Origin: Tannerellaceae bacterium | GTDB lineage: Bacteria; Bacteroidota; Bacteroidia; Bacteroidales; Tannerellaceae | NCBI GenBank assembly: GCA_021201295.1 | Contig: JAJQFE010000028.1 | Location: forward strand, 1 to 64,000 | Reading direction: 5' to 3' | DNA length: 64,000 nucleotides | In this document: one piece after another, positions 1 through 8,392 of the stretch | How positions within the stretch are numbered: position 1 is the stretch's first letter | How the letters are laid out: each line of letters begins with the position of its first letter | The notes under the pieces: generated by a model | What the model was told of the DNA's origin: nothing | Database searches by the model: none | What the model saw: only the letters and a program-made list of their open reading frames with translations | Position numbers and translations under genes: made by a program

Positions 1-336
1 GACTGATCATCCGGGAATCCTTCGATGCCGTTGCAAAATATGCGGATGTGTGTGTACACGGCGATGGCCTGACCTCGCTGCAATACCGGGAATCCGGCGG
101 TGACGTAACCAAAGAAGTCGTATGGGATGGAAAAGCCCCCGGCCATATTGTCCTGGAACGCCGGGGAAAACGGATCATCATGAAAACAGCAGTAGGAGCG
201 CATCCGGAGAAGATTACCGGAGAGATCGAACTGGCTTTCCCGGATGCCTGTTATATCGGTCTTTTTTGTCTGTTCCCACAACCCCGGCATCCTCGAAACG
301 GTCTATTTCACGGATGTAAAGTTCACGAAATTATAA
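1..336 (+). pseudogene. C-terminal part of a DUF1349-like secreted protein, frameshifted
   Basis: The reading frame is open from base 3, so the gene begins before the window. The protein contains the stretch HGDGLTSLQYR followed by a beta-rich segment with LERRGKR, and later PDACYIGLF. This resembles the concanavalin-fold (DUF1349-like) domain that Bacteroidales attach to exported TolB-type proteins. A run of six T near 259 shifts the frame. With five T the protein would continue as VCSHNPGILETVYF and stop at 334-336, which fits the usual end of this domain. The next gene starts 30 bases later, so the two probably formed one operon. The family assignment is from memory of similar proteins and is tentative; the frameshift is plain in the sequence. 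Confidence 0.5.
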
Positions 337-365
337 TCTGAAAAAAGAATATACAGTATGAAAAA

Positions 366-1273
366 ATGATTTCATTAATAGGCTGTTTGCTGTTGTTTGC
401 TACGTTTCTGACAGCCCAGCAGGCGAAAGTGACCAGTATCCTCCACATCATGGATTTACAAACCGGGCAACAGACCGCCATCAAGGAATTCCCTTTCCTG
501 ATCGAAGCCCCCAACTGGACACCGGACGGAAAATGGTTAGTCTATAACAGTGGCGGTAAGCTCTACAAAATTTCTCCGGATCAGCCCGGTGAACCGATTG
601 AGATCAACACCGGATATGCCACCCGCTGCAACAATGACCATGTGATTTCAGCAGACGGGAAACAGATCGCGATCAGCCACGGAACGAAGGAAGACCATCA
701 ATCGCGTATTTATACCTTACCCTTTGAAGGCGGTACGCCCCGGTTAATCACTCCGCTGGCCCCAGCTACCTGCACGGATGGAGTCCGGATCTGAAATACT
801 TAGCTTATTGTGCCGACCGGAAAGGGAATTATGATATTTATATCATTCCGGCCGAAGGAGGAGAAGAGATCCGGCTGACCGATGCGGAAGGCTTAGACGA
901 TGGCCCGGAATATTCCCCCTGCGGAAAATATATCTGGTTCAATTCCGTACGTTCCGGCCTGATGCAGGTCTGGCGGATGAAAGCCGATGGTTCGGAACAA
1001 ACCCAGATGACATTTGATGAAACCCGCAACTCCTGGTTTCCCCATGTCTCTCCCAACGAAAAAGAAGTAGTCTATATCGCCTATAAAAAAGGAGACGTAC
1101 AACCGGGCGACCATCCTGCCAACAAAAATGTAGAACTCTTATGGATGCCGGCCGAAGGAGGCGAACCCAAAGTCATCACTTCCCTTTTCGGCAGACAGGG
1201 CACCCTCAATGTGAACTCCTGGGCCCCCGACAGCAAACGTTTCGCCTTCGTGAGCTACCGGCTTGAGGAATAG
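366..1273 (+). pseudogene. TolB-like beta-propeller exported protein, frameshifted
   Basis: The N-terminus has a signal peptide ending near TAQQA. It is followed by repeated WD40-like (PD40) blades with motifs such as [38 protein letters not shown] and [12 protein letters not shown]. This is the periplasmic TolB-type propeller fold, often found beside polysaccharide loci in Bacteroidales, where its role is unknown. One base is missing near 765-775: frame 1 runs to a stop at 794, and the correct continuation ([15 protein letters not shown]) lies in another frame that stays open to the stop at 1273. An ATG at 358 would be in frame only if the following A run were one base longer, so the true start may also be damaged. 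Confidence 0.7.
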
Positions 1274-1410
1274 CAACCCTCCCGGAAGATGGTCAGCTAA
1301 AGGTCTTCTACTCAGCCTCTCCTTTTAAAAAAAGATATGGCTGTACGGGGATGTAGCGCTTGAGCCTATCATCTACTATCCGGATGGAAATGACATCTTA
1401 TCGGTTTCCT
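1273..1410 (+). pseudogene. Possible remnant of a coding region
   Basis: Directly after the TolB-like gene, one frame reads LPEDGQLKVFYSASPFKK. After a one-base shift it continues as IWLYGDVALEPIIYYPDG. The amino-acid composition and the smooth join across the shift look like degraded coding sequence, perhaps the C-terminal beta-sandwich of a secreted carbohydrate-active protein. There is no start codon and the fragment is short. I do not recognise the family. Confidence 0.3.
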
Positions 1411-1414
1411 GCCA

Positions 1415-1520
1415 TCCCGGTAGGTTGAAGGTCAGGAGGTTCAAGGTTAAAGGTCAGAAAGTTTAACCCTGTACCCCCTGATGTTCAGGGTTGAACCTCC
1501 TGACCTTCAACCTACCGGGA
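1415..1520. repeat. 30-bp perfect inverted repeat with internal sub-repeats
   Basis: Bases 1415-1444 and 1491-1520 are exact reverse complements (30 bp), separated by 46 bases. Each arm and the spacer contain iterated units close to GGTTGAAGGTCAG, and the spacer has its own smaller palindrome (GGTTAAAGG...GTTTAACC). No T run follows, so it is not a standard intrinsic terminator. It could be a small non-coding palindromic element or an RNA-stabilising hairpin. Confidence 0.8.
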
Positions 1521-1611
1521 CAGGACCAGATCCTTAGTTTGTCAGGAGTGTAAGTATAGGCTCTCCGTAAAACCGGCTTACCCTCCCATTATCTTTTGAG
1601 AATTAGACATA

Positions 1612-1669
1612 CAAGTGACTGAGAAGGTGACTGAGATTTTTCAGTCACCTTTTCAGTCACTTGTTTTTT
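1612..1669 (+). terminator. Long hairpin followed by a T run
   Basis: A stem of about 23 bp (1612-1634 with 1641-1663, one mismatch) is followed by TTTTTTA. Each arm carries two copies of GTGACTGA, so the hairpin is itself built from short tandem units like the palindrome at 1415-1520. It is likely to end transcription coming from the TolB-like gene. The region 1670-1903 holds no recognisable gene. Confidence 0.6.
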
Positions 1670-1903
1670 AGACCCTATTTATTTGGAAATAAGTTGTTTA
1701 TAAGTAAATAAGTGACTGGTGACTAAGAAAATTAAAAAACTCTTATGAGAGAGTGTAGGAAACTATTCAAATGATAGGAATTGATCTACTGAATCTGTGA
1801 GTAATAAAAATAGAATAACGCTGAATACATTTAAAGAAAAAGTAATATATTTACCGGATTGTGTGAAAATTGTGTGTTAACTTATTGTATTAAATTCTAT
1901 CCT

Positions 1904-3935
1904 ATGAAGAACAAATATCTATTTGTACTACTATTGGTGCTGGCATCCGTTTCACCGGAATTGCCGGCCTGCGGGAATGGACATTATGGGAATAACCGGT
2001 ATTCGCTCCTTACAAAACCCTATATGGAACTGCCGGTAGGAAGTATTAAACCTGCTGGTTGGCTGGAAGAGCAACTCCACCGGATGGCCAACGGCATGAC
2101 TGCAGAAATGGATGTGATCTATGAAAAGGTAATGGGCCCCCGCAACGGTTGGCTGGGAGGTGACGGAGATGTGTGGGAAAGAGGCCCTTACTGGATCAAC
2201 GGATTATTACCCCTGGCTTATATCCTGGAAGACAAAGCCCTGATCAATAAAGTACAGCCGTGGATTGAATGGGCGCTTGTTTCGCAGCAACCGGATGGCT
2301 ATTTCGGACCGGATATGGACCGGCCGCATGAACCCGGTCTGCAACGGGATAATGCCCGCGACTGGTGGCCTAAAATGGTGGTATTGAAAATTATGCAGCA
2401 GTATTATTCGGCTACGCAGGACCCACGGGTCATTCCTTTTCTGACAAACTATTTCAAATATCAACTGAATCAGTTACCCAAAGATCCGTTAGGCAGATGG
2501 ACCTTCTGGGGAGAACAGCGGGGAGCGGACAACCTGATGATCGTCTACTGGCTGTATAATATCACAGGAGATCCTTTCCTGCTGGAATTAGGGGAGCTGA
2601 TCCATGAGCAAACCTTTAACTGGACCGATATTTTCCTTCATCAGAACCATCTGTACAGACAACACAGTCTTCACTGTGTGAACCTGGCGCAGGGATTTAA
2701 AGCTCCGGTAATCTACTATCAGCAGAGTCACGATAAGACGCATCTGGATGCCGTAAAGAAAGCCACAGAAGTGATCCGCCACAGCATTGGTTTCCCGATG
2801 AGTTTGTGGGGAGGGGATGAGCTGTTGCGTTTTGGTAATCCGATCAATGGTTCCAAATTATGTACCGCCGTCGAAATGATGTTCTCCCTGGAAAATATGC
2901 TGGAGATCACGGGCGATATGCAGTGGGCAGACCATCTGGAACGTATCACCTATAATGCCTTGCCTACCCAGATCTCGGATGATTTTATGAGCCGCCAGTA
3001 CTATCAGCAGGTGAACCAGATCTCGATTAAAAACGAGTATAATAACTTTGTGACTCCTCATGAAGGAACGGACAACCTGTTCGGAGTCTTAACCGGATAC
3101 CCTTGTTGTACCTCGAACCTGCATCAGGGATGGCCTAAGTTTGTACAGCACACCTGGTATGCAACAGCCGATCATGGAGCGGCAGCGTTGGTCTATGCGC
3201 CTTCTGAAGTTTCGCTCACTGTGGGGGATGGAGTCCGTGTAAAGATCAAAGAAGAGACGTACTATCCGTTTGATGAAACCGTTTCTTTCACCTTTAGCTA
3301 TCCGGATAAAAAAGTAAAGAGTGCCCGGTTCCCGCTTCATCTGCGTGTACCGGCCTGGTGTGAAAAGCCGGAAGTGCTGTTAAATGGAAAGCCGCTGGAC
3401 TATACCGTAACCGACCAGCGGGTGATTGTGTTGAACAGGGAGTGGGCGCAGACAGACCACTTAACACTCAATTTCTCTGCCGAAGTAGAGGTGAGCCGGT
3501 GGTATGACAACGCGGTAGTCGTAGAAAGAGGTCCGTTGGTCTATGCGCTGAAATTAGATGAGAAATGGGAAAAGAAATATTTCGAAACAGAGAGATAAAA
3601 CCAACTATGGAGACTGGTATTATGAAGTAACGACCGATTCCCCCTGGAACTATTCGTTGATCCGTAACATGATCCGTCCGGAAAACATCAAAGAAAGTTT
3701 CCGGGTAGAGAAAAAGGCAGGCCAGGCAGCATACCCCTGGACACTGGAAGATGCTCCGGTCACCATCAAAACCAAAGGCCGCCTGATGCCCGACTGGAAA
3801 GAGTACCGCGGTTCTGTAGGAACACTCCCTTACGATGTACAACATCACGATGATCCGGACCCCGTAGAATACGAGATCGAATTGATCCCGTATGGTTGCA
3901 CCACCTTACGGATCACCGAATTCCCGGTGCGGTAA
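1904..3935 (+). pseudogene. GH127 (DUF1680) beta-L-arabinofuranosidase-like protein, frameshifted
   Basis: The start is taken at the ATG at 1904, which begins a clear signal peptide; the frame is open upstream but has no coding character. The protein matches the DUF1680/GH127 family along its length: an alpha/alpha barrel core with WERGPYW and NARDWWPKMV, a Glu in CTAVEMM near residue 324, and the GYPCCTSN motif near residue 400. In characterised GH127 enzymes the Glu and the paired Cys residues form the zinc and catalytic centre, so the active site is intact here. A one-base frameshift near 3590 ends the frame at 3598, while the C-terminal beta domain continues in another frame from DKTNYGDWYY to the stop at 3935. 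Full length would be about 677 residues, normal for the family. It would release arabinofuranose or a related sugar in the periplasm. Confidence 0.8.
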
Positions 3936-3958
3936 CGATTTCCCTCCGGAAAATATAT

Positions 3959-4070
3959 AGCCCCGTGTTCCCCGCGCAGGCGGGGATCGCAAAGGAAGTG
4001 ACGGTTATCATAAAATAGTTGAAACTGCCGGTTCTCCTGCGATCCCCGCCTGCGCGGGGAACACGGGGCT
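3959..4070. repeat. Palindromic element, copy 1
   Basis: Arms of about 33 bp (3959-3991 and 4038-4070) are perfect inverted repeats around a 46-base centre. Each arm holds its own small hairpin, CCCCGC GCAG GCGGGG. A second copy lies at 4341-4450. The element begins 24 bases after the GH127 stop codon, and its right side runs into a T-rich flank, so it may act as a terminator for that gene. The flank also contains a short sequence identical to the 3' end of nadE. Confidence 0.85.
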
Positions 4071-4090
4071 TTCCTTTTATTGTAATTACG

Positions 4091-4325
4091 GACTGAGGAG
4101 ATCTCCTGGTCAGTCGTGGTCGGAAGAATTTAGCTAACTAATAAATAGCTGATAAACAGCCAGAAAAAGTATGGGTCGAAGGGGATTTTCAATCCCCGCC
4201 TGCTAGATATGAGGATCTCCTGATCCGCCTTCCATACCTTTTGTTCTATCCTAATGGGTATTTGATAGATTCCGGATCTGGAGATCCTTATACCCGGAGA
4301 GGTTCGGATTGCAAATCCTCACGTC
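4091..4325. repeat. Further imperfect palindromes between the two element copies
   Basis: A short palindrome around GGAGATCTCC sits at 4096-4108. A larger imperfect inverted repeat follows: the segment at 4207-4227 pairs with 4273-4292 (18 of about 20 positions), and the outer parts near 4178-4200 and 4303-4322 are also similar in reverse. No open frame here looks coding. The stretch 3936-4456 therefore holds only structured repeats. Confidence 0.6.
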
Positions 4326-4340
4326 CATTAAAATATAAGA

Positions 4341-4450
4341 AGCCCATGTTCCCCGCGCAGGCGGGGATCGCAAAGGAAATGATGGTTATCATAAAATAGT
4401 TGAAATTGCCGGTTCTCCTGCGATCCCCGCCTGCGCGGGGAACATGGGCT
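4341..4450. repeat. Palindromic element, copy 2
   Basis: This is a near-identical copy of the element at 3959-4070. Its outer arms differ from copy 1 by one base in length and by one substitution, and both changes are mirrored in the opposite arm, so pairing is kept. The 46-base centre differs by three transitions. It lies six bases beyond the nadE stop codon and probably serves as the nadE terminator as well. Confidence 0.85.
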
Positions 4451-4456
4451 TTTCTT

Positions 4457-6388
4457 TTATTGTAATTCTTCTATCTCTTTCAGCCACAGGGCAGAACTGG
4501 CATCGCTGGGCATACGGAAGTCGCCGCGGGGGGAGAGGGTGACGGAGCCTACTTTGGGGCCGTCGGGCATACAACTACGTTTGAACTGCTGATTGAAGAA
4601 ACGACGGAAGAAGGTGGTTAGCCACTTTTTGATGGTCGCTTGATCGTAGGTTCCTTCAAATGCTTTTTGTGCCAGGTAATAGATCTTGGTGGGGGTAGAA
4701 CCCATACGAAGGAAATGGTATAAAAAGAAATCATGGAGTTCATAAGGCCCTACCAGGTCTTCCGTGATCTGGGAGATATTGCCCTGTTCATCGGCCGGGA
4801 TCAGTTCCGGGCTGATGGGTGTGTCTGCGATATCCAGCAGGGTCTTTTTTGTTTCTTCATCCATCTTGTTGTGGGCAATCCAGTTAACTAAATAACGAAC
4901 CAGCGTTTTAGGTATGCTACTGTTTACGCCATACATAGACATGTGGTCGCCGTTGTAGGTAGCCCATCCCAGTGCCAGTTCGGACAGGTCACCCGTACCG
5001 ATCACCATACCGTTCTCTTTATTGGCTACATCCATCAGGATCTGTGTGCGTTCCCGCGCCTGGCTGTTCTCATACGTCACATCATGTACCTCCGGATTCT
5101 GTCCTATATCTTCAAAATGTTGAAGGCACGCTTTGACAATAGATATTTCCCGGATCGTCACCCCTAAGGATTCCATCAGGTGGATGGCATTATTATATGT
5201 ACGCCCGGTGGTTCCAAATCCCGGCATCGTAATCCCCAGTATCTGTTTGCGGGGAATTTTCAACGTATCAAAGGTCATCACGGTGACCAGAAGTGCAAGG
5301 GTGGAATCCAGACCGCCGGAAATCCCGATCACGGCTGTTTGGGAGTGAGTATGGACCAGTCGTTTGGCCAGGCCGGCTACCTGTATGTTGCAGATCTCTT
5401 TACATCTTTCGTTCAGTGCATGGCCGAACGGTACGAACGGATGCGGGTCTATCTCCCTCTTCAGGTCAGGAAGAAGATCATATTCCGGTAGTTCAAAAGG
5501 AATCGTACCCGTCTTTTCCGGGACCAGGGAAGAAGCACCGTGCATAAAACTCAGGTTTACCTGACGGTCGTGTTGCAGGGAGGCTACATCTACATCACTG
5601 ATGATCAATTGTTCTTCCATCGTGAAGCGGGGAGAATCTTTCAGCAGGGAACCATTTTCCGCAATGATCCCGTTCCCGGCAAATACCAGGTCCGTACTGG
5701 ATTCACCAAATCCGCAGGATGCATATACGTAGCCGGCAATGCAACGGGCAGATTGTTGTTTGATTAGTGAGAGCAGGTATTGATGTTTACCGATCACCTC
5801 GTTGCTCGCAGACAGGTTAAAGATAATGTTGGCTCCCTGCATCGCCTGTAAAGAGCTGGGAGGAACCGGGACCCAAAGGTCTTCACAGATCTCAATGCCT
5901 ATGGAAACCTGTCCGGAGACGAATTGTGTATAGACCTGCAAAGGATAAACTTCATGTCCGATCCGGATCGTATCGTTCCGGAGATCCGTGGCAGAGGTGA
6001 ACCATCGCTGTTCCTGAAATTCACGGTAGTTAGGAAGATAGGTTTTAGGGATAACTCCTATTATTTTACCCTGTTGAAAGACTACCGCAGCATTGATCAA
6101 CCTGTTTTCTGTGAGCAGGGGAACCCCTACCAGGGTGAGGATGTCCAGGTCTCTCGTCTGGTGCACTAATTGCAACAGAGCCTGTTCCGCCTCTTTCAGT
6201 AAGGTTTGTTGCTCAAACAGATCCATACAGGTGTATGCGGTAACAGCCAGTTCCGGAAACCCGATGACCTGTACTTTTTGTGCGGAGGCTTTCCGCATCA
6301 GTCCCTCTATCTTCTCTATATTATAAAAACAATCAGCCACTTCCACATGAGGAACCGCAGCCGCTACTCTGACAAATCCGTAGTTCAT
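4457..6388 (-). CDS. nadE: Glutamine-dependent NAD+ synthetase
   Basis: This cytoplasmic enzyme makes NAD+ from deamido-NAD+, ATP and glutamine, the last step of NAD synthesis. The N-terminal nitrilase-type glutaminase domain shows the catalytic triad: Glu46 in GFPELAV, Lys near 114 in PKTYLPNY, and Cys near 166 in GIEICEDLW. The synthetase domain has the ATP pyrophosphatase P-loop SGGLDS near residue 355 and the later GTGDLSELALGW. Length 643 residues is usual for the two-domain form. I chose the start at 6388 because MNYGFVRVAAAVP is the typical N-terminus; the 16 codons upstream have no family support. The gene is intact and flanked by decayed genes on both sides. Confidence 0.95.
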   Translation of the reverse strand: MNYGFVRVAAAVPHVEVADCFYNIEKIEGLMRKASAQKVQVIGFPELAVTAYTCMDLFEQQTLLKEAEQALLQLVHQTRDLDILTLVGVPLLTENRLINAAVVFQQGKIIGVIPKTYLPNYREFQEQRWFTSATDLRNDTIRIGHEVYPLQVYTQFVSGQVSIGIEICEDLWVPVPPSSLQAMQGANIIFNLSASNEVIGKHQYLLSLIKQQSARCIAGYVYASCGFGESSTDLVFAGNGIIAENGSLLKDSPRFTMEEQLIISDVDVASLQHDRQVNLSFMHGASSLVPEKTGTIPFELPEYDLLPDLKREIDPHPFVPFGHALNERCKEICNIQVAGLAKRLVHTHSQTAVIGISGGLDSTLALLVTVMTFDTLKIPRKQILGITMPGFGTTGRTYNNAIHLMESLGVTIREISIVKACLQHFEDIGQNPEVHDVTYENSQARERTQILMDVANKENGMVIGTGDLSELALGWATYNGDHMSMYGVNSSIPKTLVRYLVNWIAHNKMDEETKKTLLDIADTPISPELIPADEQGNISQITEDLVGPYELHDFFLYHFLRMGSTPTKIYYLAQKAFEGTYDQATIKKWLTTFFRRFFNQQFKRSCMPDGPKVGSVTLSPRGDFRMPSDASSALWLKEIEELQ

Positions 6389-6405
6389 GCTCTGTTTATT
6401 TTCTA

Positions 6406-6413
6406 CAAAAATA
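6406..6413 (-). promoter_or_regulatory. Probable -7 box of the nadE promoter
   Basis: On the minus strand the sequence reads TATTTTTG, matching the Bacteroides TAnnTTTG box. It lies 18 bases before the chosen nadE start, which supports that start. No convincing -33 TTTG is seen at the usual distance. Confidence 0.5.
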
Positions 6414-6458
6414 CAATTCCGCTGACAATTGTTCATCTTCCCTTCTGATTATTTTCTT

Positions 6459-6466
6459 TATATTTG
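6459..6466 (+). promoter_or_regulatory. Probable -7 box of the ECF sigma gene
   Basis: TATATTTG matches the TAnnTTTG box and lies 13 bases before the ATG of the sigma-factor pseudogene, giving a very short leader. The -33 region is weak. Confidence 0.45.
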
Positions 6467-6478
6467 CGTATTAACCTT

Positions 6479-7090
6479 ATGTACCAACGAATGGCCTCTA
6501 ACCCTTCAAAGAATCCGGATAAAGCATGGATCTTACTTTTAAATAAGGGAGAGTATGCTGCTTTTGAGTCTATTTACCGAAAATATAGTGGATGAGTCTA
6601 TAACTTTGCGAACTTTCTATTGTATGATAGTTGCCTGGCGGAAGATGTGATGCAGAATGTTTTTATGAAGATATGGGAAAAACGGTACGAGATTGATCCG
6701 GAAGAAACTTTTTCAGCTTATCTTTTTACTATCAGCCGCCATTTAGTATATAAAGAAACCCGAAAATAGTTGAATATAGAAATTTCTCTGGCGGTATTAG
6801 AGGATAAATCGTCTCCGTCTGATTTCCATACCGAATTCTAAGTTGAACTCAACTCCCTGAAAGAATATATCGACCACCTGATTGACCAGCTACCCGAAAG
6901 CAGACGAAGAATCTACCGGATGAGCCGCGTGGAGGGATTATCCAATAAAGAGATAGCTGTGCGTCTTTCTTTGTCCGAGAAAACGGCAGAGACACAAATT
7001 TACCGGTCCCTGCATTTTTTGAAAGAGAAATTAGCTAAGGATAAGGGCGCATGGAGTATATTAATTGCTCTTTTTGTTAACTTGAGTTAA
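6479..7090 (+). pseudogene. ECF RNA polymerase sigma factor with three in-frame stops
   Basis: Read through from the ATG at 6479, 204 codons show the sigma-70 region 2 signature (DSCLAEDVMQNVFMKIWEKR) and region 4 helix-turn-helix (RIYRMSRVEGLSNKEIAVRLSLSEKT, here split: RIYRMSRVEGL, then SNKEIAVRLSLSEKT). This is a FecI-type factor that would recruit polymerase to the adjacent susC operon when released by FecR. The frame is interrupted by TGA at 6593, TAG at 6767 and TAA at 6839, with no indel, so it cannot give a working protein. The first stop follows YRKYSG inside region 2; the others flank the linker. The anti-sigma gene downstream is intact. Confidence 0.85.
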
Positions 7091-7157
7091 AATTGCTGCG
7101 GCCTGTAAGTGATAACTTATTTCTGAGCCTATATAACTATAAAAAGTCTTGTATCGT

Positions 7158-8150
7158 ATGGATTTTATACAGTTGTTAGAGCGTTTTATGAGAGGAGAAA
7201 CTTGTGCGGAAGAAGAGAAGCTGTTAAAAGAATGGTTTCGCTCTGCTCCGGCCAGGAAAGAAATAGAGACCTATTACTCCGGCCGCTGGGCCGCTGCGGA
7301 GGGTGCTGATATGGATCCATCCAGAAAAGAAGAGGTTTTAGCCCGAATCACCCGGGAGATAAAAGAGCGGGAAGACATTCCTGTGATTCCTGCTCAACGG
7401 AGAAATTCGTTTATGAGAACATGGCTTCCCTATGCTGCCGTTTTTATCCTGGCTTTTGGATTGGGTCTTTCAGCTCTTTTCATGCAACATCCTGGTTCTC
7501 CTTTGCAGGAATTTACTGTGTCGGTCGCGAAAGGACAGCGTTCTAATTTACTGTTACCGGATGGAACGAAAGTCTGGGTAAATTCTCATACGGAGATCCA
7601 GTATGATAACGAGTATGGAATCAGGAACCGGAAGATTGTATTAAAAGGAGAAGCCTTCTTTGAAGTAGAGAAAAATGAGGAGTTGCCGTTTGTCGTAAAC
7701 GCAGAGGAGGTCGATATTCAAGTGCTGGGGACTACGTTTAATCTGAAAGCCTATCCGGAAGATGATGAAATTATTGCTACGCTGTTTACAGGAAGTATAA
7801 AAGGGGTAGTGGGAGACAAGAAGTTTACCATTTCTCCCCGGCAGCATCTGACGTATGACCGGCTGCGTAAAGTGATGCAGGTAAGTGAGTCTGAGAATGT
7901 GAATTATATTTCTATGTGGCGTGATAATGAGCTGGCTTTTATGGATGAAACGTTGGAGGAGGTGGCTAAAATATTAAACCGGATGTATAATGTAGAGGTG
8001 GTGATCCTCTCCGAGAAGATTAAAAGCTACCGTTTCTCCAGTGTCATTAAAAATAATAGCCTGGATAATGTGATAGAGATCATCAGTCTGACAGCTCCTA
8101 TCTCTTATCACTCGGCCGGCGATACGATCCTCTTAAATGAAAAAAGATAA
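7158..8150 (+). CDS. FecR-family anti-sigma factor
   Basis: This inner-membrane anti-sigma protein of about 330 residues would hold the adjacent ECF sigma factor and pass on a signal from the SusC-type receptor. The N-terminal cytoplasmic part has the short helical segment LLERFMRGETC...EEEKLLKEWF. A membrane segment lies at residues 87-108 (WLPYAAVFILAFGLGLSALF). The periplasmic FecR domain follows with LLPDGTKVWVNSHTEI and GEAFFEV, and the C-terminal STN-like part is typical of Bacteroidales FecR. The ATG at 7158 is preferred over a TTG nine bases upstream. The gene is intact although its cognate sigma, SusC and SusD are all broken, so it may have nothing left to regulate. Confidence 0.9.
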   Translation: MDFIQLLERFMRGETCAEEEKLLKEWFRSAPARKEIETYYSGRWAAAEGADMDPSRKEEVLARITREIKEREDIPVIPAQRRNSFMRTWLPYAAVFILAFGLGLSALFMQHPGSPLQEFTVSVAKGQRSNLLLPDGTKVWVNSHTEIQYDNEYGIRNRKIVLKGEAFFEVEKNEELPFVVNAEEVDIQVLGTTFNLKAYPEDDEIIATLFTGSIKGVVGDKKFTISPRQHLTYDRLRKVMQVSESENVNYISMWRDNELAFMDETLEEVAKILNRMYNVEVVILSEKIKSYRFSSVIKNNSLDNVIEIISLTAPISYHSAGDTILLNEKR

Positions 8151-8225
8151 TGCCAGATATCTGTGTTTTTTGTTAACTTTTAATTGAAATGAAAATGCCT
8201 ATGGAATAAGAAAGAACAAACGTAA

Positions 8226-8261
8226 GGGCAGCTCCCGCGAAGAAACTGCCCTCCCTTTTTT
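8226..8261 (+). terminator. Hairpin plus T run between fecR and susC
   Basis: GGGCAG at 8226-8231 pairs with CTGCCC at 8246-8251, and a run of T follows at 8255-8261. It separates the sigma/fecR unit from the susC operon, as is common when susC has its own ECF-dependent promoter. Confidence 0.6.
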
Positions 8262-8392
8262 AATACTTTTATTAGCTGAAAACCCTGTTTTCTGATTTCA
8301 TTCTCTGGATGACTTGGCCGGTTATCCAGACAGAACTCTACACGGTTTTCGCTTGCGAAGTTACTAAAATTAATTCTTTTACTATTAAAAAC

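Noticed and set aside
1415-1520. Invertible promoter of the Bacteroides phase-variation type
   Set aside because: The arms are long and perfect, but the 46-base spacer has no promoter boxes and no gene starts close to either side; no invertase gene is nearby.
3959-4450. CRISPR array of the type I-E kind
   Set aside because: The arm sequence GTGTTCCCCGCGCAGGCGGG looks like a type I-E repeat. However, the copies are arranged as inverted pairs, the spacer between pairs is the same in both, and no cas gene is present. It is a palindromic element.
5924-6448. Several plus-strand ORFs opposite nadE
   Set aside because: They are antisense to a well-supported gene and show no motifs of their own. 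The same holds for long antisense frames opposite the hybrid sensor, the permease and the SDR gene.
6479-7090. Stop codon reassignment or selenocysteine to explain the in-frame stops
   Set aside because: All three stop codons occur inside genes and all three also end intact genes here. No single recoding rule explains them, and no selenocysteine element was seen.
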